From positions 2,294,001-2,358,000 of the forward strand of contig JBLDXI010000001.1 of the NCBI GenBank assembly GCA_047495785.1: 64,000 bases of DNA. The letters run 5' to 3'. Every line of letters starts with the position of its first letter. Position 1 is the stretch's first letter. Position numbers and translations under genes: made by a program. The notes under the pieces were generated by a model. That model made no database searches, was not told the origin of the DNA, and saw only the letters and a list, made by a program, of their open reading frames with translations. This document shows, piece by piece, positions 22,037 to 33,439 of this stretch. The DNA is from Lepidodermella squamata (Eukaryota > Gastrotricha).

Positions 22037-23841
22037 ATGAACGCTGATGAGTTTCGCCAGCATGGCAAGGAGATGATTGATTTCGCGGCTGATTACCTGG
22101 AAAACATCAGGGAGAGGTTGATAAATATTGAATTAAATAATTAATTATTCCAAATTTATATTTGAAGACCCGTTTTTCCCAACGACCTGAAGCCGGGATT
22201 CTTGACTCCACAGTTGCCATCAGAAGCACCACAAGAACCGGAAAGTTTCGAAGCTGTGATGGAGGATATTAATCGAGTCATATTACCCGGAGTAACTCAT
22301 TGGCATTCTCCGAAGTAAGTTCAATTTAAAATTATTTCTCAATTATACTAACCGATTAATTTTTCTAAAAGGTTTTTCGCTTATTTTCCAACTGCCAACT
22401 CATATCCGGCGATCGTTGCTGATATTCTGTCAGATGCCATTGGCTGCATAGGATTTTCATGGGCCTCCTCGCCAAGCTGCACTGAGGTTCGTATTTTAAA
22501 TTATTTCAAAACCTAATTAAAATTAAATTTTTTAAATAAAATTAGCTAGAGACAGTTATGATGGACTGGTTGGCAAAAATGCTGCAACTTCCAGAGCATT
22601 TCCTGTTCAGTTCTGGCCAAAAAGGTGGTGGCATCATTCACGGAACAGCCAGTGAAGCGACATTCACAGCTCTTTTAGCTGCCCGAAGTAGAGCTATAGC
22701 CCAACAAAAGGAACTTCATCCCAATTCAACAGCGGGCAGCGTTCTCGATAAATTGGTCGCTTTCTGCTCAGACCAGGCTCATTCCAGTGTTGAACGAGCT
22801 GGTTTGATGGGCTGTATCCAAAATTTCGTCAAAGTCCCGAGTGACGACGAAGGATCGATGCGAGGTGATGCTCTAAAACAAGCGATTGAAACTGCGAAAG
22901 CTCAAGGTCAAATTCCGTTTTACGTTGTGGCAACGCTTGGCACTACTAGTACATGTGCTTTCGATTATTTATTGGAAATCGGCAGAATTGTCGCTGAGTT
23001 CAATGAAAAGAGCGAAGCGCCGATTTGGCTGCATGTTGATGCAGCTTATGCTGGTAGTGCATTCTGTTGTCCTGAATATCGGCACTACTTGAACGGCGTG
23101 GAATTCGCCGACTCTTTCAACTTTAACCCTCACAAATGGATGTTGGTCAACTTTGACTGCTCCGCCATGTGGTTCAAAGATGCCTCACAAGTGGTTAGTT
23201 GAGAATTTTTGAGCCTCTTTTTTTGTTACTGAATCTTTTGTTTTAAGGTGGACGCGTTCAATGTCGATCCGTTGTACTTGAAACACCAATTTCAAGGGCA
23301 ACAGCAAGTTCCGGACTATCGGCATTGGCAGATCCCTCTCGGGCGTAGATTCAGAGCTTTGAAGCTTTTCTTTGTCCTTCGATTGTTCGGAGTTCGAGGA
23401 ATTCAGGTTTCTCTTCTAAGCAATTCGTTATTGTTCATTTTATTTCTGTGATTTATAGGATTATATCAGAAAGCAGATCGGACTGGCTCATTTGTTTGAA
23501 GATAGGCTGAAATCCGACAAGCGATTTGAAGTAGCAGCAAATGTCACGATGGGGCTGGTTTGTTTTCGATTGATCAAAGTTGGCGATGGTGATGACATAA
23601 ACGAGCCATCTGAAGCTCTTTACAAGGCGATTTCGAACGATGGCCGAATTCACTTGGTTCCGACAAAAGTCAAGTAGACATTTTTTCAATGAAAAATAAT
23701 GAAAAATGTTCAAAAATGCTGTTTTTCAGGAGAAAATTCATGCTTAGACTGGCGATTTGTGCGGCAAAAACCTCAGAGCAAGACATAGAATTCGCGTGGA
23801 ACGTGATCAAAGAACTGGCCACTAATGTTCTGACAGGCTGA
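22037..23841 (+). CDS. ddc: Aromatic L-amino-acid decarboxylase (DOPA decarboxylase)
   Basis: Seven exons: 22037-22116, 22168-22314, 22372-22486, 22546-23193, 23248-23406, 23459-23673 and 23730-23841. All phases close to 491 residues, standard for this PLP enzyme, which turns DOPA into dopamine (and 5-HTP into serotonin) in the cytosol. The PLP lysine is in [32 protein letters not shown] carries the cofactor Asp. The [11 protein letters not shown] His stacks on the ring. The mobile catalytic loop keeps Tyr in DPLYLKH, the residue that separates decarboxylases from the insect aldehyde synthases, where it is Phe. It sits between a transporter and tyrosine hydroxylase TH-1, the enzyme just upstream in the pathway. 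It looks fully functional. Confidence 0.95.
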
Positions 23842-24540
23842 AGCGTTTCTTCCCCAAAAACATGAAATATATTTGAGGCTAATATTTCCTTGTTAATTGA
23901 TCAACTAATTTGCATTAAATTACCGTATATCATTTTAACGGTTAGAAGCTGATTAATAAAAAGTGAGAATTCCCACCTCAAATTATCGAAAAGGCTTTAG
24001 CGAGTTTTAATTATCTATTTTTTGCTGCCATATGCCGTTACAGTGGAGCAGAGGTCACAGCACCCCAAGCTAGTCATAAGGTTATTCACAGTACACGCTG
24101 GATAACTATTATTACGTTACGTGAAAAAAAACTTGCCGCCGCACAACAAGCAGCGCGCGCTCCCACTTCAATTAATTGCCTTTCGCTTTTGGAACTCCCT
24201 CTAAATGGCAACATCAAACTCATCACTAATCCTCTCACGTCATCACACACGTGCCATGTGAAGATGAATCCACCTTAAAAATCCACCTTAACAAACTTGA
24301 GGTATTTTACACTTCAATTTTCGACAATTTGAAGTATTGGCTGAACTACGTAAAATTATCTCCTTCAAATTGCTTTTTGCAGCGAAAATCATTGAGGCCG
24401 CATGGCATTGGAACAAAAGATCAACAGCGAAAAGGATAAGAATTTTTGTTTATTATTTAAACTAAAATATTGCTAAAAATATTGAAATAATACTATACTA
24501 TATCCTCTATCTCAAAGATTATTTAGTTGGGCCCCATCGA
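23842..24540. other. Intergenic between convergent Ddc and TH-1
   Basis: No gene is seen. The 3' ends of the two genes face each other here. AATAAA occurs near 23954, consistent with polyadenylation of ddc. Confidence 0.4.
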
Positions 24541-26035
24541 TTAGAAATAGAGGACCGATTCGTTGTATAGAACAGGAGAATGGATCGATAGGTTCATAGT
24601 CGTTGCCGGTTCATTCGAGCTTTCTGTTCCTCCGACTACGTCTTCCCTAGCGAAGTTTTCTCGCACGTACCGGCGGAACTTGTGCTTCATATCTTCAATT
24701 GAATCGCTGACAAAGTAGACCGACTGATAATCAGCATCTTGGTACTTTTGAACAGCAACCTTTGAAGGTTCGAATTCTCGGATTTCAGGTTTGCCGGATA
24801 GCGCATGTTTCAACTCGCCGAATGCGGACAATAAGCCGGCGCCAAAGGCCTTGACATTGCCATCGTCGGCTTCATCTCGGCATAGACCGAATTCCACCGT
24901 AAACCAGTAGAGCTAAAAGATCAAATGATTTTTCAATTTTTTTCACAATTGAGCAAAATTTACCGTTGATAATTTCTCGATTTCCTCGTCTGATGCTCCG
25001 AGTGAAGCTATTCCGATTTCTTGCGAAAAATCTGCAAAGTCAGGATCGGCCAGCATTGGAACATGACCCAAAAGCTCGTGAATGCAATCTCTGGATGAAA
25101 AAATTCTTGAAAAAATTGATAAAAGAAGGCATAAAACTCACGGTTCAGGGCTGTGATGTGGCGACGATGGATGCCGAATATATTGGGTACACATGAAAAC
25201 GCGGTAGGCCAAGCTGTAGAGAAAGTGCCTAGACGACAGCAAACCAGAGATAGGCCGTAGTTGAAACCCGGTTTGCTCCTTCAAAAAGGTCGAAACATCT
25301 TCGAGCTGCGGAATGAAATCAGGCGAGTAGATTCCTCTCTCCTCCATTAGGTTGAAAACGCGGAGAAATCCGGAGTAAGCATGCGTCTTGTGCAGCTCTT
25401 TCAGCTTTAAATACACCGTAGACCAGGTCGATATCTCACCGGGAGTGAATTCAACTCGAGGAATCGGCGATCCACTGAAAGACCAATTTTTTGAAATTTT
25501 ACCGAATTAAGGTGGATTATTTACATTTTATAATTGTAGGCGATTTGAGCGATTGCATTTCTTCGGCCACGGTAATTACTGTCGTAGAATCCCTGAAATT
25601 TCCAAAATCATCATAATTAATTTAAACTAGAGCCTAAAAACTCACTGGATGACCAGAATCTGCAGTCGGGTCGAATTTTGTTATGCAATCGATACATTTA
25701 TCCAGCTCTGAAATGTCTTTAGGGTACCAATGCTTCTTTCCAGTGGAAATGTCTCCAATCAGTTCAACATGAGAATCGGTCAGAGAGTTCCTCAAAGCTT
25801 CCAGCAATTCTTGGCCCGAATCATTTTGTCTATCGATTTGAGTTTCGACCATAAAATCGCGCTTGCTATGGTCAAATTGGTTTTTCCGAATTTCAAGCCG
25901 CTCAATTTCGGCACCTTTCAGCCTTTCGATTGTGCTGTAGATACAACTGAGAGCTATCGATGGCTGCTCAATGCCTTTGATGAGGAAAACGCATCGGTCG
26001 CTTTCCGAATCGCTAGATGAGCTTCGCGACGACAT
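24541..26035 (-). CDS. th: Tyrosine hydroxylase TH-1 (intact)
   Basis: Five exons: 25646-26035, 25525-25592, 25142-25474, 24964-25090 and 24541-24912; 429 residues, phases closed. It hydroxylates tyrosine to DOPA using iron, oxygen and tetrahydrobiopterin. Residues about 15-65 form the ACT-type regulatory domain ([15 protein letters not shown]). The catalytic part has both iron histidines in [15 protein letters not shown], the glutamate in [11 protein letters not shown], and the TH-diagnostic Asp in YQDADYQ (Val in phenylalanine hydroxylase). The N terminus is short and Ser-rich ([13 protein letters not shown]) in place of the long phosphorylated tail of vertebrate TH. The tail ends in a short region with no tetramerisation heptads that I can recognise. 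It is head-to-head with TH-2. Confidence 0.93.
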
Positions 26036-26497
26036 TGCGTAAGAAAAATTTCACCAAATTTCCAGGATAAAATGTGAAGACCTGAGAATAAACGCGCCCG
26101 GTTATATTTGTCCGAGAAAGGCAGGCGCACGTGGGCGAAGTTCCTCGCGCACTTAATTAGTCGCTCGGTGAGTAGTTATAGGCCGGTGTTGCGTCAATTT
26201 TTCCGGAACAGCGGTGCGCCGGTCTACGAAGCCACGTTTGAAAAGACAGTTGGCGTCAAAAACAAAATTTTCGTGTTCACGCGCATCGGATTAATCTTTT
26301 TCCTATGATTAATTATTAAGAACTCGGTAGCGGCAACGGTAGTCAGCGTGGGGAAAAATGAACTCGAGAGTTCTGGACAAATGCATCTCTTAAAATAATT
26401 GCTGATTGCGTGCCAAGTTCGCGAGTGACGCATTGACCTCTCGATCTAAAAACTCAATAGAAAAAATATTTCATCAAAATTTCTTATCGTAATCGAA

Positions 26498-27815
26498 ATG
26501 CCTCGAAGAAAACTTGGTAACAGCGAGGTTGATTATTTTGCGCGTAGCCAATGTTCGTTTTTGCTCGAAGACGTCGACCAGCCAACGGCCGCCTTGAGTT
26601 TGATTTACGAAATTGTCGAAGCTGAAAACAACGCTCAAGTTCAGCACTTGGAGATACGAAAAAAACCATTCGATGAATGCACGCGGGATATTTTGGTCGA
26701 GGTGCTGGTTGACTCGTGCGGTTCAAGCTCAGCGAATTTCATTGCTAAAAGTTTAAAAAAGCGAATCGGATTGTCCAAGGTGACTCAAATTGAGAAAATG
26801 AGTTCGGGAGATGTCGAAAAGTTATGGTACCCGAAAACATTATCGGAGCTTGACAGATATTTCGAAGCCCAGAGTAACGAAGTTGTCGCTGATTCGGTCG
26901 AGTGGTGAGAAATTATCATAATTAAAGTAATATTATTCTAGATTTTTTCTAATTTTCTTCAGGGAACTGGCATATTCTGAGTCGAAACGAGCCACTAATG
27001 AGATGGCCAGTTCCAATTATTTGCGAGCAATGAGCAAATTCGAGGCTTCACAAATTTACTCCACAAATTGCGCACCAAAAATACGAGAAATTTCAAATTT
27101 TCTTAAAGGTGCGTCGAAAATTCTCATCGCCCAGAAAAATTTCATCAATATTTGTTTTTCAAAGGAATAACGACATTTCAAATCAGAATTGTTCGAGGGA
27201 AATTTCCGAAGCGGCAGTTTTTCTATTGTTTGGCATATCGCGTTTTTGTCATCAGCCAAAATTCTCCATTCAACGTTGGCGGGAAATCGTAAGATCCCAA
27301 ATTTGAAGGTATAAATCGGTCACATTTTTTTATTTTTCGATAATTTTACAGTCATCCGAGTCGCCAATTGCTCTACCAAGTGCCAATGCTAGCTGATAGC
27401 GATTTTGCTGAATTTTTGCAAGATATTGGCATAGCTTCGCTTGGAGCGACAGACTTCCAAATCGAACAGTTGTCAATGGTAAAAATCGACCGATTTTTCG
27501 ATCATGGCCAATTTTCTAACAATTTTCCAACCTCAGATTTATCGCTCCATAGCCGAACGTGGATTGATACGAGATGCGTTTTTCGACGGAGAAGTTAGAA
27601 TGCTCGGATCTGAACTTTTATCTGAATCTAAAATCGCAAAGCCCTTGTCGGCCGAACTGGTAACAACAATTCGAGAATTCGATCCATCATCGGCAGCTTG
27701 CCCCAGCACTGATTTGTTTGTTATCGATTCGATCGAAGTGGCGCGCCTGAAATTCCGCGATTTCGTACACAAACATTTCAACAATAATAATTTACTGAAC
27801 TGCGCTATTTATTGA
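26498..27815 (+). CDS. Tyrosine hydroxylase-like pseudoenzyme TH-2 (iron ligands lost)
   Basis: Five exons, 26498-26904, 26963-27108, 27165-27288, 27352-27478 and 27537-27815, join in phase without any stop to 360 residues. The ACT regulatory domain is intact ([16 protein letters not shown]). In the catalytic domain the iron site reads [14 protein letters not shown] where functional enzymes have HELLGH: both histidines are Gln. The glutamate survives in [10 protein letters not shown]. The stretch between the ACT domain and the pterin region is shortened, and the YQD motif is gone. The frame, introns and [14 protein letters not shown] core are preserved, so this looks like a translated, catalytically dead paralogue rather than a decaying one. 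It might regulate active TH by mixed assembly (inference). Confidence 0.85.
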
Positions 27816-28422
27816 CTAACCGATTTCGTTTCAATTTCATTCAATTTCATTTTTATCAATAAAATGTGCTGCTACCAGATAAGTTTTTTTCAAAACTGCC
27901 GCATGAAAAAATGAATTTTGAACTTTGGTCAGCGGACTTCTGAGTTTTAAACAAAACGGCTGCATCAATTATTAAGGTGTTTTTTCCATTGTTTCCAGAA
28001 AACTCTTTTAGCGATAATTAAAAGCAACGAGCAAAATAATCAAACCGAAAGGACAAAAATTGAACTCATTTTTTTCAATCACGTGTTGCCAGCGGTAGGT
28101 CACCAAGAGGCGTAATACTTTCATCAATTTTTGCGCAATTAAAATGATAATAAGACTGACTCACCGCCGTTCTTCGTTGTCTTAAAAGCGGCGCTGACGG
28201 TTTCAGCGCCGCGTGGTCACGAAAAAATTGAGAGTTTTTAATGATAAGAAATTACAAATCAAAACACCTCATTAAAAAAACGGCTATGCCGTCCTCCTTT
28301 TAGCGCGCTCGGTGGCGTGACGCCTTTCGTACCCGTGAGCAGCTTGAAACATTGTCTACACCCGTTCTAATACGCAGTTCAATTTTTTGACATAGCTTAA
28401 TCTGACGTAGAAGCATTTCAAA
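27816..28422. other. Intergenic, no gene seen
   Basis: 3' flank of TH-2 (AATAAA near 27860) and 5' flank of the acetyltransferase. A short inverted pair AGCGGCGCTGACGG / TTTCAGCGCCGC occurs at about 28189-28212. Confidence 0.4.
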
Positions 28423-29052
28423 ATGGCGGATCACCAATTTTCTGTAAAAATGCTGACCCGAGATCGCCTCGATGAGGTTGTCGATGTACTGGCGAATTCA
28501 TTCATGCAGACTCACATTCCGACGATCCACCTTAAACAATTCACACCGGAAAAGTTTCCGATCTTCGTCCGCGACTTCATCGTTGAACCTTGCATCGATC
28601 AAAACGTTAGCATTTTCGTTGAGGACTCTGCTGGTAAAATGCTTGGCGTAGTTGTTTGCGAGAAGTGGCATATCGAGGAGAATCCTACTCTGCCTGATCA
28701 GGATCAAGAGATGTTCATATTGATGGGAGAACTCGATAAAATGTTGCCGGCTGAGATGGTTGCGGAGTCGGGAAAAGGGACAATTCTGCATGTCAACATG
28801 GTCGCTACTCGAGTTGGCGAGCAAGGCCGCGGGGTTGGGACTCTGCTGATAAAATCAATGGTCGAATTTGGGCTGAATAATGGGTTCAAATACGCCTTCA
28901 ACGATTGCACATCGGCTGAAATGCAACACATATTTTTGAACAAATTGGGGTTTACTAACGTTGGAGAAATCGTGTACGATACATTCAGCGAGAAACTCAA
29001 AGGCTGCCCTGGCAAAATTGTTCTAGCTGTCAAGAAATTGCTTCAAGATTAG
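28423..29052 (+). CDS. GNAT-family N-acetyltransferase, possible arylalkylamine/dopamine acetyltransferase
   Basis: Single exon, 209 residues, ATG in context AAAATGGCG. The acetyl-CoA-binding motif A is clear: VNMVATRVGEQGRGVGTLL, with Q-x-x-G-x-G (QGRGVG), followed by a helix and the late strand ALNDCTS-like YAFNDCTSAEM. The length and overall layout match the invertebrate arylalkylamine N-acetyltransferase group, which acetylates dopamine, octopamine or serotonin. The substrate cannot be read from the sequence. The case for dopamine rests on position: it lies about 600 bp after TH-2 and in the same 7-kb block as ddc and TH-1. It is intronless, unlike its neighbours, and probably cytosolic. 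Confidence 0.7.
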   Translation: MADHQFSVKMLTRDRLDEVVDVLANSFMQTHIPTIHLKQFTPEKFPIFVRDFIVEPCIDQNVSIFVEDSAGKMLGVVVCEKWHIEENPTLPDQDQEMFILMGELDKMLPAEMVAESGKGTILHVNMVATRVGEQGRGVGTLLIKSMVEFGLNNGFKYAFNDCTSAEMQHIFLNKLGFTNVGEIVYDTFSEKLKGCPGKIVLAVKKLLQD

Positions 29053-29106
29053 GCTGTCGGAATCATGAGATGAAATAATTAACCTATGACGCCCACAGCA
29101 GGCATA

Positions 29107-30215
29107 CCGTATTTCTCGAAAATATACGACACACCTGTATATATCCCCGCTCCCTAATACAACCCGACGAAAAAATCGTTTGTTCATATTTAACCCAGGC
29201 CTCGAAATTGTACCACAGCTATTTTAATTTGGGCGAAGCATGCGTTGGAACAAAAGAAAAGCCTTATTAATGACGCATTATCGTAATCAGTGATTAGCTA
29301 TCGCGTAAGCAGCTTCGCAACGTCTGATCTTGGCACCATTCATAAGCCAGCAGAAAATGCCCATTCAGCATTCACTAGCTGAGACACAGAGTTTTATTTT
29401 AAAATTTTCATATCCTTCTTAATCGTTTTAACCTTCTGGAATCGATGATGGCTGGCTCTCCTGATCGTCTTCAAGATTCCGTCCAGGTGTCCGAAGAAGA
29501 CAAGCGAAAGCGGCACCGCAAGTATTCCCTCGCATACAAAATTCGCGTGGCTGATCATGCAAAAGCAATCTCAGCAAACGATGCCTCGAGAGTCTTCAAG
29601 GTCGATCGTCGATGCGTCAAGGAATGGCTACAACATCACCAACAGCTGCTGATTCTACAGTTCGCTGGCATGGAAAAGCGTCATCGTCTCCTTGGCGCCG
29701 GTCGACCGCTGGCCTACCCTAACCTCGATCAGGTTATGGAAGAATGGATAACCGAGCAACGCCTCGCCCGCCGTCCCGTCTCAAGGCGCAGCATTTTGCT
29801 GAAAGCAAAACAGCTCGATCCATTATTCAAAGGCAGCAACGGATGGCTCGATCGTTTCCTCAAACGGTACGATTGCTGGCCGAGAGCTACTGGCTTCGAA
29901 GATGGCATCAAACGACACGTTCGATCAAGTCATCAGCCTGGATGATTTCAACGATGACGAAAGTGAACCTGACTTTTTTTTTATTGATAATTGATTTTGT
30001 TGGTTGATCAAAAAATTGTTAACTTTTTCACTTTTTCACTGAATCGACAAATAAAACAATCTAAAAACGTCGTCTTAATACGAATTGCTCGCGGCTTTTT
30101 GTGATGATTCGCAATTAAACAGCACACCCGTATATATCCCCACTCCCTAATACAACCCGAATCAAAAATCATTTGTTCATAAATATAGCCCGCGGTAAAT
30201 TTTCGAGAAATACGG
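29107..30215 (+). mobile_element. pogo-like element with lone DNA-binding ORF
   Basis: The inverted ends are CCGTATTTCTCGAAAATA and, at the right, the complement of CCGTATTTCTCGAAAATT, each next to a TA that would be the target duplication. Just inside both ends is a long subterminal repeat in direct, not inverted, orientation: GTATATATCCCC(G/A)CTCCC TAATACAACCCGA (29137-29169 and 30128-30160). The element is about 1.1 kb and holds one ORF. It appears unable to move alone, as there is no DDE/D catalytic domain. Confidence 0.75.
29445..29945 (+). CDS. Transposase-derived HTH DNA-binding protein (no catalytic domain)
   Basis: 166 residues. Residues about 20-75 form a Psq/Brinker-type helix-turn-helix (KYSLAYKIRVADHAKAISAN, then FKVDRRCVKEWLQHH). 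Residues about 85-145 form a second, CENP-B/Tc5-type helix-turn-helix (LAYPNLDQVMEEWITEQRLA, then FKGSNGWLDRFLKRY). This is the usual N-terminal half of pogo/Tigger transposases. The frame stops before any DDE/D domain. It is enclosed by the element at 29107-30215. It could act as a repressor or titrating protein, or simply be a truncated transposase. Confidence 0.7.
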   Translation: MMAGSPDRLQDSVQVSEEDKRKRHRKYSLAYKIRVADHAKAISANDASRVFKVDRRCVKEWLQHHQQLLILQFAGMEKRHRLLGAGRPLAYPNLDQVMEEWITEQRLARRPVSRRSILLKAKQLDPLFKGSNGWLDRFLKRYDCWPRATGFEDGIKRHVRSSHQPG

Positions 30216-32410
30216 TACCTTATCACGAGCAAATTTTCGATTTTATCATAAGTTTTATAGTAACCATTGAGGATAGAAATAAATTTTCGAATTCATCTAA
30301 TTAACGTTTTAAGTCTAAAATGTTGTAATTATGAAAATCAGCAGCAATAAAACACGGATGACAGCAATAATTCACGGCATCGCTGTTATGATTCGATTTT
30401 AGATATTCGTTTAGCTCGCGGTTGAAATCTTGAATTTCAAGCTGGTGGAGTTCTATGAATGATCTGCAATGTCTCCCTCAAATAGAGGGTCCTAGATTAT
30501 AAATGATACAGGGTGACCAATTTCAATGTGGATCACTCACAAAGGGTACCAGAATCACATGGAATATGCGATTTTTTACCGTTCTATTCTCAGAGAACTG
30601 TCGACGTTCAAGTGATCGTCTTTCTCGTCATTAATAGACCGAATTCGGGGGAATTTTGGGTAGGGTAAAGTGCTTCAAATCTGTAAAATGCTGTAGACTT
30701 TTGACATTAACTTTATCGAAGGCTGAAGCTTGCGGCGAGAGGCCATTCTTTAGCCATTAGGGCACCTTGACCCTCGAATTGCAAGGCCTGAAAAAGAAAT
30801 GTTGGGAAATTCACCATTTCCCATATAAATTCAAAATATGTTCTTTGCAAATCTGAGGCACTTTACTCTAACGGTTGTACTAACCTTGCCATTCTTGTGG
30901 AGCCTTGTGGAGTCATTAACTTGCCATTCCCAAACCAGGATGGGAGATTCCGAAACTTATGAAAAGGACCTCGAAAGTCAGGTCTGAAATCATCCAACAG
31001 GCTTCGCATCATTTTCAGTGCGATAGCGTTCATTGGCGCCACGTTGGATCCGCAAGAAAAACGACCGATTCTTTAATATTATAGCTGTGACGTCTCTGTA
31101 TATCAACGAGTCGATATAAGTATACAAAGTATGTTTCGAGTGAATCCCGTGACTCCCGTGAACCTTCAAAATTTAGACGTATGCAGTGAAAGCGAGAAAA
31201 TATCGAGTTATTTTTCTGAAAATTAGTAAATAGTGCGCATAAAGGTGTAATATTATTTGAAAAGAAAAAACAATCCTCTCCTCAAAAAAATATTGTTTTA
31301 TTTTTATGATCATTTTTTATCTGAAAATAAGTGAATATTTAAACCAGAGACCAGGAAGAAATTAGTCTCATCCGAAGCGGCGGGTCGAATTAAGATTTCC
31401 GTAATAATCGGGCATGGCTTCACGTCGTGCCCCACAGCTGAGTCAGATGAAAAGTACTCAATTGAATGCGCCTAATCTCCGAACAGGAAATTAACGGCGG
31501 TATCAATTGAAAGCTCCGAATAGGAGGTCCGGGAGTTCGCAAGACCTCCACCGCGGTTTACACCGCTATCATGAATAAAATAAACAATAGGCAGCGAAAT
31601 CACCGACATTTTGCTTAAATTTTCCGGTAAAAACCAGAAAAATCCGATCCGGAATTGTCCGGTGATTTTTGCTGATTAACCTGATTTCACTGATCATCTC
31701 TGAATCTTTTTGTTTTCCTCGCTAACAAGTGTTAATAGCTAATCACCAGTCTCGTAGCATCGGGCATATTTCTTACTTCTGACAATGATATAGGAAATTG
31801 TACTTTCGAACCGAAAGTCTAAACTGCAACGGCGGTATCAGTGAAATCAGGTTTCTGTGTAGTTCACATGACATGGCTGTGGAACTTGAGGGACACCCAG
31901 ATCGGCTATGGGCTATGGCTCTTTCGCATGCGATGAAGCCCGCAAGCTTTGGCTAAATGATTATTTATTCATTTTATTAGCGACTAATGTCGCGGTAAGG
32001 CTCGTTAGAACCTCCTGACATCGGATATTTCACCGATCATTGACGTTCTGATTTTACTCAGTGGCTTACACAGTGGTTGGGGCTTGACCCGAAAGTCATG
32101 CCCAACTTTCAAATAGTTTCTGGGCCGAGCGCCTCATAGATAAAATTCCACGTGTCTTATGAATCTCATAACCATATTCACATGTTGAGTGTTGTGATGA
32201 ATCACCAAATTAATATGATAAAAAATGCACAGCAAAAAATGGATTTTTATTTTAAAGTTGATAGCAAATCTGGTCGCAGATTGGAAATGTTCACAAATAG
32301 AAGAAGGCCGGACTGATCCGTTTTCCTTGCAATGCTAGCTCAACTTTTATAGACTTTGCAGAAAGATTAGTCACTTTGTGTACATAATCACATAAAAATA
32401 CGAAAATTCG
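30216..32410. other. 2.2-kb stretch without recognised genes
   Basis: No coding exon, tRNA or rRNA was recognised. A moderately structured, less A+T-rich patch lies at 31375-31575 (GGAGGTCCGGGAGTTCGCAA, then ACCTCCACCGCGG). It contains a near-inverted pair GGAGGTCC..GACCTCC that could fold, but it matches no RNA family I know. Confidence 0.35.
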
Positions 32411-33115
32411 TCAAAATGCTACAGCCTCTGCAGCGCAGTCACTTGATTTCTCGGCCGTGTCGATTGCAACCCCAACAGAGTGGCGGTAATTGGGCCTGAA
32501 CACGGCGAATTGAACTTCGTTTCCAACTTCAGGCAACGTATCTGTTTCGAAATGAGTTCTCATATACTCGGGGTAGTCTCGCGCTACTTCATGGCTTATA
32601 GGATCAGAACCGTCCTCATAGGTCCATCCGAAATATGTCAGACCATTGATTGATGGCCGATCAGGAATATCAAACTAAAATTATAAAGGAAAAGTTAATA
32701 CTCCACGATGTCAAATTTGGCGTAAACTCACCGAATGCTGTCCACTTTGAATCGGCAAAGCAACTGGGTATTCATAAACGAGTTTCATAGCACTTTCCAG
32801 GGGCCGCCAGAGTTGGAAGCGCACCTTCACCTCCCTTGTGGTACCAGGATGGATGTAGCACAGAAATTTGGCCAGTCGCCCGCTTTCAAGAGGGAATTCT
32901 CTGTTAACCCAAGTTCTCCTCTGGGTCTCATTGTTCGCATATTTTCGCAGCTTTATCTCAGCTCTTGCAGGGTAGTAAACCAGAGATCCAACAGGTTCAC
33001 TGAATAGCTTTGGTGACGTCGTAGAGGAGTCTGCTTCTTGTGCTATTCCACGCTCCAAATTAGCTAATATTATACTACCAACTAGAAGTAAAAGTCGACT
33101 TGAGGAAAACAACAT
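32411..33115 (-). CDS. Secreted protein of unknown family
   Basis: Two exons, 32732-33115 and 32411-32674, 57-base intron, 215 residues. The N terminus is a signal peptide (LLLLVGSIILANLERGIA). The mature part is rich in beta-type sequence (VGSLVYYPARAEIKLRKYA, VKVRFQLWRPLESAMKLVY), with only a few cysteines. A C-terminal acidic, aromatic half (LTYFGWTYEDGSDPI) follows. No domain is recognised. It is probably extracellular. It lies next to the two secreted vWA proteins on the same strand. Confidence 0.7.
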
Positions 33116-33439
33116 CTTGCGATTTCGTTGTATGTTTCCAAAAGTTGTTCATATACATGTTGGCTATTAGTCGTGGGTGATAATCCCTCCTACTACATCA
33201 TTCTTGTGTACACATCATATTCCTGCTACATGAGTTGTAAAGTGTAGTGCACGATGCTATAAAATTAATACATACACATAACAATCCTTATTGTAAGAAA
33301 ACGAAAATGCGAGAGAAATAATCCAACAATTAAAACTAGACGGAAAAGCAATCGGTTTTATTTTCATGGCAGTAGTTATTTCTAGAGGAATCGTTTGAAG
33401 TTCAAACTTAGCAAAAGAAGGAAGAACTGTATCGGTCCC

